In this document: in pieces, positions 55,047 through 63,086 of the stretch
How positions within the stretch are numbered: position 1 is the stretch's first letter
Layout: the number at the start of each line of letters is the position of its first letter
DNA from: Prosthecomicrobium pneumaticum
GTDB taxonomy: Bacteria > Pseudomonadota > Alphaproteobacteria > Rhizobiales > Kaistiaceae
DNA: 64,000 nucleotides
Direction: 5' to 3'
Assembly (NCBI RefSeq): GCF_014199915.1
Contig: NZ_JACHOO010000004.1
Span: forward strand, 166,024-230,023
The notes under the pieces: model-generated
The model's input: the letters and a program-made list of their open reading frames with translations, nothing else
What the model was told of the DNA's origin: nothing
Databases searched by the model: none
Program-made: the position numbers and the translations under genes

Positions 55047-56270
55047 ATGGCGCGCATTCTGGTCATGATCCCGTCGGGCGAAGTCTATGATCACGACAAT
55101 GTCCGCTGGTACAAGTACCAGGACATTCAGCGCTCGATCAACCGCTACCACAATATCGGCGACGCCTTCGTCTACGATTCCTCGCTCAAGCTGATGAATT
55201 TCGACAAGCTGAGCGTGCTGGAGATCGCCGATCCGAAGATGGACGATATCGACCGGCTGCGTGAGGAATACGACTTCGTGTTCCTGCGGGGGTCGAACTA
55301 CGTCAATCAGTCGATGCAGTGGTGGAACACCATTCCGGTGCTGAAGAAGCTGAACCTGCCGGTGCTCGGCTTCGGCATCGGTGCGCAGGCGCCCGTCAAG
55401 GGCAAGCTCGAGCTCTCCGAGGAGACGAAGACCGTCCTGCACATGATGGCCGATTCGACCGCCTCGATCGGCGTGCGCGGCGCCTATTCGGCGCAGGTGC
55501 TGTGGGACATCGGCATCAAGAATGTCCGCATCATCGGCTGCCCGACCGCCTTCCGCCGCAACGATCCGAATCTGCAGATCACCCTGCCGCCGCTCGATAC
55601 GGTGCGCGATGTCGGCATCACGCTGCGCCGCGAGGTTTCGTCGACCTATGCGCAGGACATCAAGCGTTACCTCACCTTCCACCGCGACCTCGTCAAGCAG
55701 ATGGCGGCGCGGTTCGACGTCGTGCTGATGGCGCAGGGCGAGGTGGAGGAGAAGAAGCTCGTCTTCGGCACCGACGAGCAGAAGGAAGAGGCGATCGCCG
55801 CCCTGAAGGGCAACAAGACCGTCGTCGACTGGTATTTCGACGACGAGATGGAGCGGCTCTATCGCGAGCGGATGTTCTATTCCGACGTCGTCGCCGACTA
55901 TGAGAGCCTCGTCCGCGCCAAGGATCTCGTGCTCGGCTACCGGCTGCACGGCAATCTGATGGCGCTGTCGAACGGCACGCCCTCGGTCTACTTCACCTAT
56001 GACAGCCGGACGGTCGAGTTCGCCGAGACCTATCAGATCCCGAGCTTCGACGTGTTCTCGAACAAGGAGTTCCGGCTCGAGGATTACTGGGACCAGTCGC
56101 TCTTCGACAAGTTCAACCGCGCCTGGTTCAACACCTATCGCGAGATGCGGACCTTCCTGGTCGAGAACGGCGTCGACACCAAGATGGTCGACGTGACCAA
56201 GCCGAACATGGTGCGGCCGAAGGGGCCGGCCCTGCCGGGCGTCGTCGAGCCGGCGCGCAAGGTGGCGTGA
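55047..56270 (+). CDS. Polysaccharide pyruvyltransferase-family protein
   Basis: A 407-residue protein of the PS_pyruv_trans/WcaK class, GT-B-like. It has an early glycine-rich turn with HNIGDAFVYDSSL (the family NxGD motif), DFVFLRGSNYVNQSMQWW, GVRGAYSAQVLWDIGIKN and the C-terminal donor segment LVLGYRLHGNLMALSNGTPS with the R-x-H motif of the family. These enzymes transfer pyruvate ketals from PEP, or sugars, onto glycans. An AAGGAG ribosome site precedes the ATG. Base composition is slightly less GC-extreme than flanking genes. The stop overlaps the next start (TGATG). Confidence 0.85.
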   Translation: MARILVMIPSGEVYDHDNVRWYKYQDIQRSINRYHNIGDAFVYDSSLKLMNFDKLSVLEIADPKMDDIDRLREEYDFVFLRGSNYVNQSMQWWNTIPVLKKLNLPVLGFGIGAQAPVKGKLELSEETKTVLHMMADSTASIGVRGAYSAQVLWDIGIKNVRIIGCPTAFRRNDPNLQITLPPLDTVRDVGITLRREVSSTYAQDIKRYLTFHRDLVKQMAARFDVVLMAQGEVEEKKLVFGTDEQKEEAIAALKGNKTVVDWYFDDEMERLYRERMFYSDVVADYESLVRAKDLVLGYRLHGNLMALSNGTPSVYFTYDSRTVEFAETYQIPSFDVFSNKEFRLEDYWDQSLFDKFNRAWFNTYREMRTFLVENGVDTKMVDVTKPNMVRPKGPALPGVVEPARKVA

Positions 56271-57475
56271 TGCAGCGGCTCGGGCGGCTCGCCGCGGCGC
56301 TCGCCTTCGGCCTCGCAGGGCTCTGCCCGGCGGGGGCGGCGGCGCTGCGCGACGGCGGGCCGCCCGGCCTGCGGCTCGCGACCGCGGGGCCTGTCGAGAC
56401 GGTGTTCGACTGGTCGAAGGATGCCTGCGCGCCGAGCCATGTCCCGGACTCCTCGGCGCGGGCCTTCCGCGATGCGGCCGGAGCGGTGCACCTGATCGCC
56501 AGCCACAACGACAACCGGCTGTTTTCCGGCCCGGACCTCGATCACCTGCGGCCGGATTGCGCGATCGTTCACGAGGCGGCGCGGAACGCCGATCTCGCCC
56601 GTTATGACGATCTCGACTGGATCTCCGGCGTCTGGACCCGCGACGGGGAGACCGTCTACGCCCTCGTCCATTCCGAGCTGCGCGGCGAGCGCACGCCGGG
56701 CCTGTGTCCTGCCGGGAAATACAGCCCCTGCCTCTTCAACACCGTCACGGCGCTCGTCTCGCACGACGGCGGCCGGACGTTCGACAGACCACCCGGCGGT
56801 GCCGAGCCGGTCGTCATGGCGCTGCCCTATCCTTTCCCGACCGACCGCAGATCCCGCGTCGGCTATGCCAATCCGTCCAACATCATCGAGAAGGACGGCT
56901 TCCTCTACGCCTTCGTCTTCGCCGATTCCTACCGGGCGCAGAAGCGCGGCCCCTGTCTCATCCGCACTGCGACGCCCGACGATCCGTCCTCCTGGCGCGG
57001 CTATGACGGAACGGACTTTTCCGTCCGCTTCGTCGATCCCTTCGCCGGCGTGCCGGCGGAGCCGCAGGCGCATGTCTGCGCGCCCGTCGCGCCGGGCACG
57101 CTCGGCCGGATGATCGGCAGCGTCACGCGGCACCGGCCGTCCGGCCTCTATGTCGCGGTGTTCGGCGACGAGCGGCCGGTCGGCGGCCGGCCGCGCTCCG
57201 GTATCTTCGCGGCCACCTCGCCCGATCTCTTCCATTGGAGCGCGCCGGCCCTCGTCTTCGCAGCGCCGCTGCTCTGGCAGGGCGGCTGCGGCGGGGCGGC
57301 TCCGGTCTTCTATCCGTCCCTCCTCGACGACGACGCGCGCACGCGCGCCTTCGAGGACATGGACGACACGGCCTTTCTCTATCTCGCCCGGTTCAATCTC
57401 GACCGCTGCCGGATCACCTGGGATCGCGACCTGATCCGGGTGCCGGTGCGGGTGACCGGGCCGGACGGAAGTTGA
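56270..57475 (+). CDS. Secreted propeller-like protein of unknown function
   Basis: A 401-residue protein with an N-terminal signal peptide (about residues 1-25, LAAALAFGLAGLCPAGAAA). The mature region has repeated Asp-rich strands such as ISGVWTRDGETVYALVHSEL, VSHDGGRTFDRPP and YANPSNIIEKDGFLYAFVFA, the pattern of a five-bladed beta-propeller like sialidases or GH43/GH32 enzymes. Several Cys could form disulfides. No catalytic triad can be assigned safely. Being in the glycan operon, it may trim or bind the exported glycan. The ATG at 56270 overlaps the upstream stop by one base. Confidence 0.65.
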   Translation: MQRLGRLAAALAFGLAGLCPAGAAALRDGGPPGLRLATAGPVETVFDWSKDACAPSHVPDSSARAFRDAAGAVHLIASHNDNRLFSGPDLDHLRPDCAIVHEAARNADLARYDDLDWISGVWTRDGETVYALVHSELRGERTPGLCPAGKYSPCLFNTVTALVSHDGGRTFDRPPGGAEPVVMALPYPFPTDRRSRVGYANPSNIIEKDGFLYAFVFADSYRAQKRGPCLIRTATPDDPSSWRGYDGTDFSVRFVDPFAGVPAEPQAHVCAPVAPGTLGRMIGSVTRHRPSGLYVAVFGDERPVGGRPRSGIFAATSPDLFHWSAPALVFAAPLLWQGGCGGAAPVFYPSLLDDDARTRAFEDMDDTAFLYLARFNLDRCRITWDRDLIRVPVRVTGPDGS

Positions 57476-57504
57476 ACCGGTTGGTGAACCAGGGGAGGTC
57501 GGCC

Positions 57505-59271
57505 ATGCCGATCGTGGGAAGCAACGAGAACGACGTCATCCTCGGCACGGCCGCGGCCGAGACGATCGCTGCAGGGGCGGGCAACGACGTGGTCTGGGGT
57601 GGCGGCGGGGCCGACACGATCGAGGGCGGCTCGGGCCGCGACACGGTCGTCTATCGCACCTCCGCGGCCGCGGTGACGGTGAACCTCTCCGTCAGCGGGC
57701 CGCAGGCCTCGGGCGGCGATGCGGCCGGCAACACCCTCGTCGGCATCGAGAGCGTCGCCGGCTCCCGCTTCGACGACACGCTGATCGGCGACGCGGGCGC
57801 CAACAATCTCAATGGCGGCGCGGGCGCCGACTATCTCGACGGCGGCGCCGGCATCGATACGGCGATCTACAGTTCCTCGGCCGCGGCGGTGCGGATCGAC
57901 CTTTCCTCGTCCGGGCCGCAGAGCGGCGGCGATGCCGAGGGCGACGTGCTCGTCAGCATCGAGAACGTCGTCGGCTCCCGCTTCGCCGACACTCTGATCG
58001 GCGACAATGGCGACAACGTCTTCACCGGCGGGGCCGGCGCCGACACGATCATCGGCGGCGGCGGTGTCGACATCGCCTCCTATGCCGGCTCCTCGGCGGC
58101 GATCAACGTCGTGCTCGGCCGCGCGGTGCAGTCGGGCGGCGAGGCCGAGGGCGACCGGCTCACCTCGATCGAGGGCGTCTATGGCTCGCGCTTCAACGAT
58201 GTGATCATCGGCGACAATGGCGACAACGTCCTCTCCGGCGGCGCGGGCGACGATTATCTCGTCGGCGGCGGCGGCTTCGACCGGCTGAACGGCGGTGCGG
58301 GCAACGACACGCTGGTGATCAGCGGCCTCGCGCGCGCCGATGGCGGCGAGGGAACGGACAAGCTCGTCATCGACGTCAGCGCCTACAATGCCGGGGTCTC
58401 GGGCGGCAAGGGCTTCTTCGTGACGGCGGGGCCGAATGCCGGCGAGATCCTCGTCTCGACCAGTTCCGGCTTCGAGACGGGATCGAAGACCAAGGTGCTG
58501 ACCGGCTTCGAGCAGCTCGAATATCACGGCACGCAGCACGACGATTTCGTCACCGGCCTGCGCGGGGGCGACGACCGGCTGTTCGGCGGCGCCGGCAATG
58601 ACAGCCTGATCGGCGATGGCGGCGCCGATTATCTCGACGGCGGCGCGGGCGACGATTTTCTCAACGGCCGGCAGATGGTCGAGGACGGCACCTATGCGAA
58701 CGGCGCCGACGTGCTGTTCGGCGGCGACGGCAATGACCGGCTGATGGTCGACGAGGGCTTCGCCTATGCCGATGGCGGGGCGGGCACCGACACGCTCTAT
58801 CTCTGGACCAACCCCTATCTCGACCAGGTGATCGACCTTTCCGAGGACAGCCTCCTGATGCTGCGGATGGAGAGCATCGAGAAGATCATCGTCTGGACCG
58901 GCGAGGGCGACGACACGCTGATCGGCGGCGCGCAGGACGACACCTTCGTCGCGGGGGCCGGCAACGACGTCCTCTATGGCGGCGACGGTGACGACCTCCT
59001 GACCGGCGGCGCGGGGGCGGACACCTTCGTCTTCTCCGGCACGGCCGGCTCCGGCTTCGACACGGTGACGGACTTCACGGTGGGCGACCTGATCGCCTTC
59101 GGCTCGGAGAGCCTGATCGGCGGCTATTCGGACTTCCTCGCCGCGGCGACGCAGACGGCGGACGGCGTCCTGCTCGCAATCGGCGGGGCGGGCGACGGCG
59201 TGCTGTTCGCCGGCACGACGCTGTCCGACTTTTCCGCCGCGAGCTTCACGGATACGAACCCGATCGGCTGA
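57505..59271 (+). CDS. Large RTX Ca2+-binding secreted protein with tandem domains
   Basis: A 588-residue protein with no N-terminal signal. RTX nonapeptides start at once (GGGGADTIEGG), then three tandem ~71-residue units, each with a Ser/Ala-rich strand pair, the SRFxDTLIGD block and short RTX repeats. A middle beta region (YNAGVSGGKGFFVTAGPNA) and further RTX blocks (GGDGDDLLTGGAGADTFVFS) follow. The C-terminal FDTVTDFTVGDLIAFGSESL ... region is the type I export type. It is a probable second substrate of the ABC/HlyD pair. The stretch is followed by galE after 83 bp. The ATG at 57505 has GGGGAGG upstream. Confidence 0.9.
   Translation: MPIVGSNENDVILGTAAAETIAAGAGNDVVWGGGGADTIEGGSGRDTVVYRTSAAAVTVNLSVSGPQASGGDAAGNTLVGIESVAGSRFDDTLIGDAGANNLNGGAGADYLDGGAGIDTAIYSSSAAAVRIDLSSSGPQSGGDAEGDVLVSIENVVGSRFADTLIGDNGDNVFTGGAGADTIIGGGGVDIASYAGSSAAINVVLGRAVQSGGEAEGDRLTSIEGVYGSRFNDVIIGDNGDNVLSGGAGDDYLVGGGGFDRLNGGAGNDTLVISGLARADGGEGTDKLVIDVSAYNAGVSGGKGFFVTAGPNAGEILVSTSSGFETGSKTKVLTGFEQLEYHGTQHDDFVTGLRGGDDRLFGGAGNDSLIGDGGADYLDGGAGDDFLNGRQMVEDGTYANGADVLFGGDGNDRLMVDEGFAYADGGAGTDTLYLWTNPYLDQVIDLSEDSLLMLRMESIEKIIVWTGEGDDTLIGGAQDDTFVAGAGNDVLYGGDGDDLLTGGAGADTFVFSGTAGSGFDTVTDFTVGDLIAFGSESLIGGYSDFLAAATQTADGVLLAIGGAGDGVLFAGTTLSDFSAASFTDTNPIG
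57640..58278 (+). repeat. Three tandem repeats inside the large RTX gene
   Basis: Units start at 57640, 57856 and 58069 and are 216, 213 and 210 bp (72, 71 and 70 codons). Each encodes a D-x-x-x-Y start, a beta strand pair, a GG(D/E)AxG turn, IE-x-V-x-GSRF, an IGD block and a short RTX ladder. Divergence between units shows an old internal duplication. Confidence 0.85.
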
Positions 59272-59354
59272 TCGCGGGCCGACCCCATCCCAGACGGCGA
59301 CGACAGAACCGAAACGCCAGGCGCCCGTCCCATCCGAAGAGAAGGAACGAACCG

Positions 59355-60401
59355 ATGACCGTTCTCGTCACCGGTGGCGCCGGCTATATCGGCAGCCACA
59401 TGGTTCTCGCGCTGCGCGACGCCGGCCGTGCCGTCGTCGTGCTCGACGATCTCTCGACCGGCTTCCGCGATCTGGTGCCGGACGGCGTACCGCTGGTGCG
59501 CGGCGACATCGGCGACGCGGACCTCGTCGCCGCGACGCTCGCCGGGCACGGTGTCACGGCGATCGTGCATTTCGCCGGGTCGATCGTGGTGCCGGATTCC
59601 GTCAAGGATCCGCTCGGCTACTACCTCAACAACACCGTCAAATCCCGCGCGCTCCTCGCCGCAGCGGTGGCGGGCGGGGTGAAGCATTTCATCTTCTCCT
59701 CGACCGCCGCGGTCTATGGCGAGCCGGAGACGAGCCCGATCGACGAGACCGCGGCGACCGCGCCGATCTCGCCCTATGGCGCCTCGAAGCTGATGACGGA
59801 ATGGATGCTGCGCGACACGGCGGCGGCGCATGGGCTCACCTATGCGGCGCTCCGCTATTTCAACGTCGCCGGCGCCGACCCGCAGCGTCGCGCGGGCCAG
59901 TCCTTCCCGCGCGCCACCCATCTGATCAAGCTCGCCGCGCAGGCCGCGCTCGGCGAGCGGCCCTATCTCGAGATCTTCGGCGAGGACTATCCGACACCGG
60001 ACGGCACCTGCATCCGCGACTATGTCCACGTTTCGGATCTCGCCCGGGCGCATCTCCTCGCGCTCGAGCATCTGGAAGCGGGCGGGGAGAGCCTCGTCGC
60101 CAATTGCGGCTATGGCCGCGGCTATTCGGTGAGGGAGGTGATCGCGGCGGTGAAGCGCGTCTCGGGCATCGACTTCCCCGTGCTCAAGGCCGCCCGGCGG
60201 CCGGGCGATCCGGCGGCGCTCGTTGCCGGCGTGACGCGGATCGGCGCGACGCTCGGCTTCCGCCCGGCGCTCGACCACCTCGACACGATCGTCGCCGATG
60301 CGCTCGCCTGGGAGGAGCAGCTCCGCCGCCGGCGCGACGGCGCCGCGCCGCTCGCCCCGCAGGACGAGAGCCGTATCGCCGCGGCGCCCGCGGCGGGCTG
60401 A
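59355..60401 (+). CDS. galE: UDP-glucose 4-epimerase
   Basis: A 348-residue SDR enzyme interconverting UDP-glucose and UDP-galactose. The NAD-binding start VTGGAGYIGSHMVLAL, the catalytic FSSTAAVYGEP (Ser) and SPYGASKLMTEW (Tyr-x3-Lys) and ALRYFNVAGADP are all present. The C-terminal ~25 residues are an extra Arg/Ala-rich tail. It probably supplies UDP-galactose for the neighbouring glycosyltransferases. It has a strong AGAAGGA ribosome site at the ATG 59355. It converges on the DMT transporter gene. Confidence 0.95.
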   Translation: MTVLVTGGAGYIGSHMVLALRDAGRAVVVLDDLSTGFRDLVPDGVPLVRGDIGDADLVAATLAGHGVTAIVHFAGSIVVPDSVKDPLGYYLNNTVKSRALLAAAVAGGVKHFIFSSTAAVYGEPETSPIDETAATAPISPYGASKLMTEWMLRDTAAAHGLTYAALRYFNVAGADPQRRAGQSFPRATHLIKLAAQAALGERPYLEIFGEDYPTPDGTCIRDYVHVSDLARAHLLALEHLEAGGESLVANCGYGRGYSVREVIAAVKRVSGIDFPVLKAARRPGDPAALVAGVTRIGATLGFRPALDHLDTIVADALAWEEQLRRRRDGAAPLAPQDESRIAAAPAAG

Positions 60402-60409
60402 GGCGCCGT

Positions 60410-61300
60410 TCAGGCGGAGCGCGCGGCGCGCTGCTCGGCGACGAAGAGGAAGAGGCCGGAGGCGACGATGATCGCCGCCCCGGCGATCATGCTGACGGTC
60501 GGCTGGTCGCCGAAGACGAGATAGCCGAGCAGCACCGCCCAGACGATCGTGCTGTACTGATAGGGCACGACGACCGACGCCGGCGCGAGCTTGAGCGAGC
60601 GCGTCACCATCAGATGCGCCCCGAGCGCCACCACGCCGAGGAGGGCGAGCAGCCCGAGATCGGCGAGGTGCGGCGTCGCCCAGTCGAGCGGGCCCCAGAC
60701 GAGCCCGACGGCGAGCGCGCCGACCATCTGGTAGGTGACGAGCACCGTGTCCGGCGTGCCGCGCAGATGCCGGGTGACGAGCATCAGGAAGGCGAAGACG
60801 ATGCTGCCGGCGATCGCCACGATCGCCGAGAGGGAGAAGGTGGCCGCCGACGGATTGAGCGAGACGAGCACGCCGACGAAGCCCGCGAGGATGGCGAGCC
60901 AGCGCGCCCGGTCGATCTTCTCGCCGAGCAGGAAGGGCGACAGCGCCGCCACCCAGATCGGGCTCGCGAGATAGAAGGTCATGACATCGGCGAGCGGCAG
61001 CGCGATCACCGAGAAGTAGAAGAAGGCGACCTCGGCCGTCGAAAGAACGACGCGCAGGACCTGCAGGCCCGGCCGTGGCGGGCGCAGGAAGGCGGCGACC
61101 GGCTCGCGGCGGATCAGCGGCACGAGCACGACGAGCGCCGCCGCCGAGCGGACGAGCAGCACCATGCCGACCGAATAGGACGCGACCAGCCATTTGCCGA
61201 GCGCGTCGTTCACCGCAAAAAGGAAAATGCCGCCGAGCATCAGGGCGATGCCGAGCGTCACGGCGTGGCGCGCGGCGGGCGCGAAGGGGATCGACGTCAT
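60410..61300 (-). CDS. EamA/DMT-family transporter
   Basis: A 296-residue integral membrane protein with about ten hydrophobic helices in two EamA halves. The first includes LGIALMLGGIFLFAVNDALG (about residues 13-32) and LASPIWVAALSPFLLGEKI; the second includes VVVPYQYSTIVWAVLLGYLV and the ending ASGLFLFVAEQR. Drug/metabolite family members export amino acids, nucleotides or other small molecules; the substrate is unknown. The ATG at 61300 was preferred over 61333, which would add a short non-hydrophobic leader. It is divergent from irr. Confidence 0.88.
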   Translation of the reverse strand: MTSIPFAPAARHAVTLGIALMLGGIFLFAVNDALGKWLVASYSVGMVLLVRSAAALVVLVPLIRREPVAAFLRPPRPGLQVLRVVLSTAEVAFFYFSVIALPLADVMTFYLASPIWVAALSPFLLGEKIDRARWLAILAGFVGVLVSLNPSAATFSLSAIVAIAGSIVFAFLMLVTRHLRGTPDTVLVTYQMVGALAVGLVWGPLDWATPHLADLGLLALLGVVALGAHLMVTRSLKLAPASVVVPYQYSTIVWAVLLGYLVFGDQPTVSMIAGAAIIVASGLFLFVAEQRAARSA

Positions 61301-61398
61301 GGTCTGCTCTCGTGCGGGACCGGCAGTCTGCACAGTTCCTAGGCAGAAGCAATCACCGTCTGCCCGTTTGCCGGCGCAACTCCGGAAAGTCCCGTATA

Positions 61399-61427
61399 TT
61401 GCTATTCCTGCATCTGCCGGTTAGATT
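61399..61427 (+). promoter_or_regulatory. Candidate sigma-70 promoter of irr
   Basis: TTGCTA, a 17-bp spacer, and TAGATT, four of six matches each, in the AT-richest part of the divergent gap. The predicted start is near 61434, 74 bases before the Irr start codon. Confidence 0.35.
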
Positions 61428-61507
61428 ATCCCTGCGTGGTGGCTCCGGGCGGGCCGCGATGCGTTTCGATGTGGGCGGCGGCGCCGCGAAGCCGTCGAGG
61501 GAAGCGG

Positions 61508-61963
61508 ATGCGTATGGATCTCCTGAAGAAGCCGGGCCGCGGCACCGAGAAGCGGATGCCGGAGATTCGCGGTCTGCTGCGCCAGGCCGGGCTGCGGCCG
61601 ACGCGCCAGCGCGTCGCGCTCGCCGATCTCCTGTTCGCACAGGGTCCGCGCCACATCTCGGCGGAAGGCCTGCACGAGGAGGCGATGGCGAACCGCGTGC
61701 CCGTCTCGCTCGCCACCGTCTACAACACGCTGCATCAGTTCACCGAGGTCGGCCTGCTGCGCGAAGTCGCAGTGGATGGCACGAAGACCTATTTCGACAC
61801 CAATACCGACGATCACCATCATTTCTTCGTCGAGGACGACAATGAGGTGCTCGACGTGCCCCTGTCGAGCCTGCGGGTGGAAGAGATCCCGGTGCCCCCC
61901 GAGGGCATGGAGATCACCCGCATCGACGTGATCGTCCGGCTGCGGCGCATCAAGAACGCCTGA
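61508..61963 (+). CDS. irr: Iron response regulator Irr (Fur superfamily)
   Basis: A 151-residue Fur-family regulator that controls heme and iron genes in Rhizobiales. The winged-helix core reads LRQAGLRPTRQRVALADLLF, with the recognition helix PVSLATVYNTLHQFTEVGLL. The His-rich DDHHHFFVED (His about 103-105) is the heme-sensing site of Irr. There is no N-terminal GCPW-type heme regulatory motif, so it is of the Rhizobium rather than Bradyrhizobium type. The start could be ATG 61508 or 61514; GAGGGAAG lies upstream. Earlier codons of the frame are not conserved-looking. Confidence 0.93.
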   Translation: MRMDLLKKPGRGTEKRMPEIRGLLRQAGLRPTRQRVALADLLFAQGPRHISAEGLHEEAMANRVPVSLATVYNTLHQFTEVGLLREVAVDGTKTYFDTNTDDHHHFFVEDDNEVLDVPLSSLRVEEIPVPPEGMEITRIDVIVRLRRIKNA

Positions 61964-62001
61964 GCCCCGCAAGCGGCGGGTCCGGTTGCTTCCGATTCTC
62001 G

Positions 62002-62036
62002 AGGGCGCGCTCCGCATTCCAGGCGGCGCGCGCCCT
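62002..62036 (+). terminator. Hairpin after irr
   Basis: AGGGCGCGC / GCGCGCCCT, a 9-bp GC stem with a 17-base loop, about 40 bases after the irr stop. Only TTG follows, so it is not a full intrinsic terminator. It lies in the 312-bp gap before thuA, which also contains the LacI-type palindrome. Confidence 0.35.
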
Positions 62037-62106
62037 TGTCGCATGTGTGGCCCGGTCGGGGTTTTTCTCCGGAGCGGGGATGCACGCCGTTTCGTCTTGC
62101 GTTATA

Positions 62107-62122
62107 TCCAAACCGCTTTGGA
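62107..62122. promoter_or_regulatory. LacI-family operator candidate upstream of thuA
   Basis: TCCAAA-CCGC-TTTGGA, a perfect inverted repeat with 6-bp arms and a central CpG. The core AAACCGCTTT fits the AAANCGNTTT form typical of LacI-family operators. The adjacent TTATAT just upstream could be a -10 element, so binding would block transcription. It lies 153 bp upstream of the thuA start codon. Rhizobial thu operons are known to be controlled by a LacI-type regulator. Confidence 0.55.
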
Positions 62123-62275
62123 AGGCCGTCGGGCCGCCGCTGTGACGAGGCCGGCCGTGTGATCGGCGGGCCGGTCCTCGGCGAACTTCGGCGCGCGTTC
62201 CGGGTTCTGTAGTCGCACGCCGATCTCGTCCGGGGCGCAGACGACCCCGGAAGCATCCTTCAGGGAGAAACGTTC

Positions 62276-63064
62276 ATGACGATCCGTTGCGTGGTCTGGG
62301 GCGAAAACGTCCACGAGCAGGAGAACGAAGTCGTTCGCGGGATATATCCCGAGGGCATGCACACGACGATCGCCAGGGGCCTCGCCGAGGACGGGATGAT
62401 CGAGGCGTCGACCGCGACGCTGCAGGAGCCGGAGCACGGCCTCTCGGTCGAGCGGCTCGCCGCGACCGATGTGCTCGTCTGGTGGGGCCACAAGGCGCAC
62501 GGCAAGGTCGACGACGCGATCGTCGAGCGGGTGGCGCAGCGGGTCTGGGAAGGGATGGGCCTGATCGTCCTCCATTCCGGCCATTTCTCGAAGATCTTCA
62601 AGCGGCTGATGGGCACGCCCTGCTCGCTGAAATGGCGCGAGGCGGGCGAGAAGGAGCGCGTCTGGGTGATCAACCGCAACCACCCGATCGCCTATGGCCT
62701 GTCGGACTATTTCGAGATCGAGCAGACCGAGATGTATGGCGAGCCCTTCACGGTTCCCGAGCCGATGGAGACGGTGTTCGTCACCTGGTACGAGGGCGGT
62801 GAGGTCTTCCGCTCCGGCCTCACCTATCGCCGCGGTGCCGGCAACGTCTTCTATTTCTCGCCCGGACACGAGACCTATCCGATCTATTACGACGCCAACG
62901 TCAAGCTGGTGCTGAAGAACGCCGTGAAGTGGGCGTACAACCCGGCGCCGGCCTGGGCCGGCATCGACAAGGCGCCGAACACGCCCGCCGACAAGGCGCC
63001 GAACGGTCCGCTCGAGATCAAGGGCGGCCGGCTGCACCGGCCGGGCGAGGAAGGGTTCCGCTAG
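62276..63064 (+). CDS. thuA: ThuA-like carbohydrate utilisation protein
   Basis: A 262-residue protein of the ThuA family with a glutamine amidotransferase-like fold, involved in rhizobial trehalose/maltitol use. It shows family segments RCVVWGENVHEQENEVVRGI, DVLVWWGHKAHGKVDDAIV, GLIVLHSGHFSKIFKRLMG and a late VFYFSPGHETYP. A GGGAG site precedes the ATG at 62276. The next gene is ThuB-like, matching the known thuAB pair. The trehalose transporter genes (thuEFGK) are not in view. The precise reaction (proposed 3-ketodisaccharide metabolism) is from literature, not sequence. Confidence 0.9.
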   Translation: MTIRCVVWGENVHEQENEVVRGIYPEGMHTTIARGLAEDGMIEASTATLQEPEHGLSVERLAATDVLVWWGHKAHGKVDDAIVERVAQRVWEGMGLIVLHSGHFSKIFKRLMGTPCSLKWREAGEKERVWVINRNHPIAYGLSDYFEIEQTEMYGEPFTVPEPMETVFVTWYEGGEVFRSGLTYRRGAGNVFYFSPGHETYPIYYDANVKLVLKNAVKWAYNPAPAWAGIDKAPNTPADKAPNGPLEIKGGRLHRPGEEGFR

Positions 63065-63086
63065 GCGCGGACGGGGGAGACGATCG

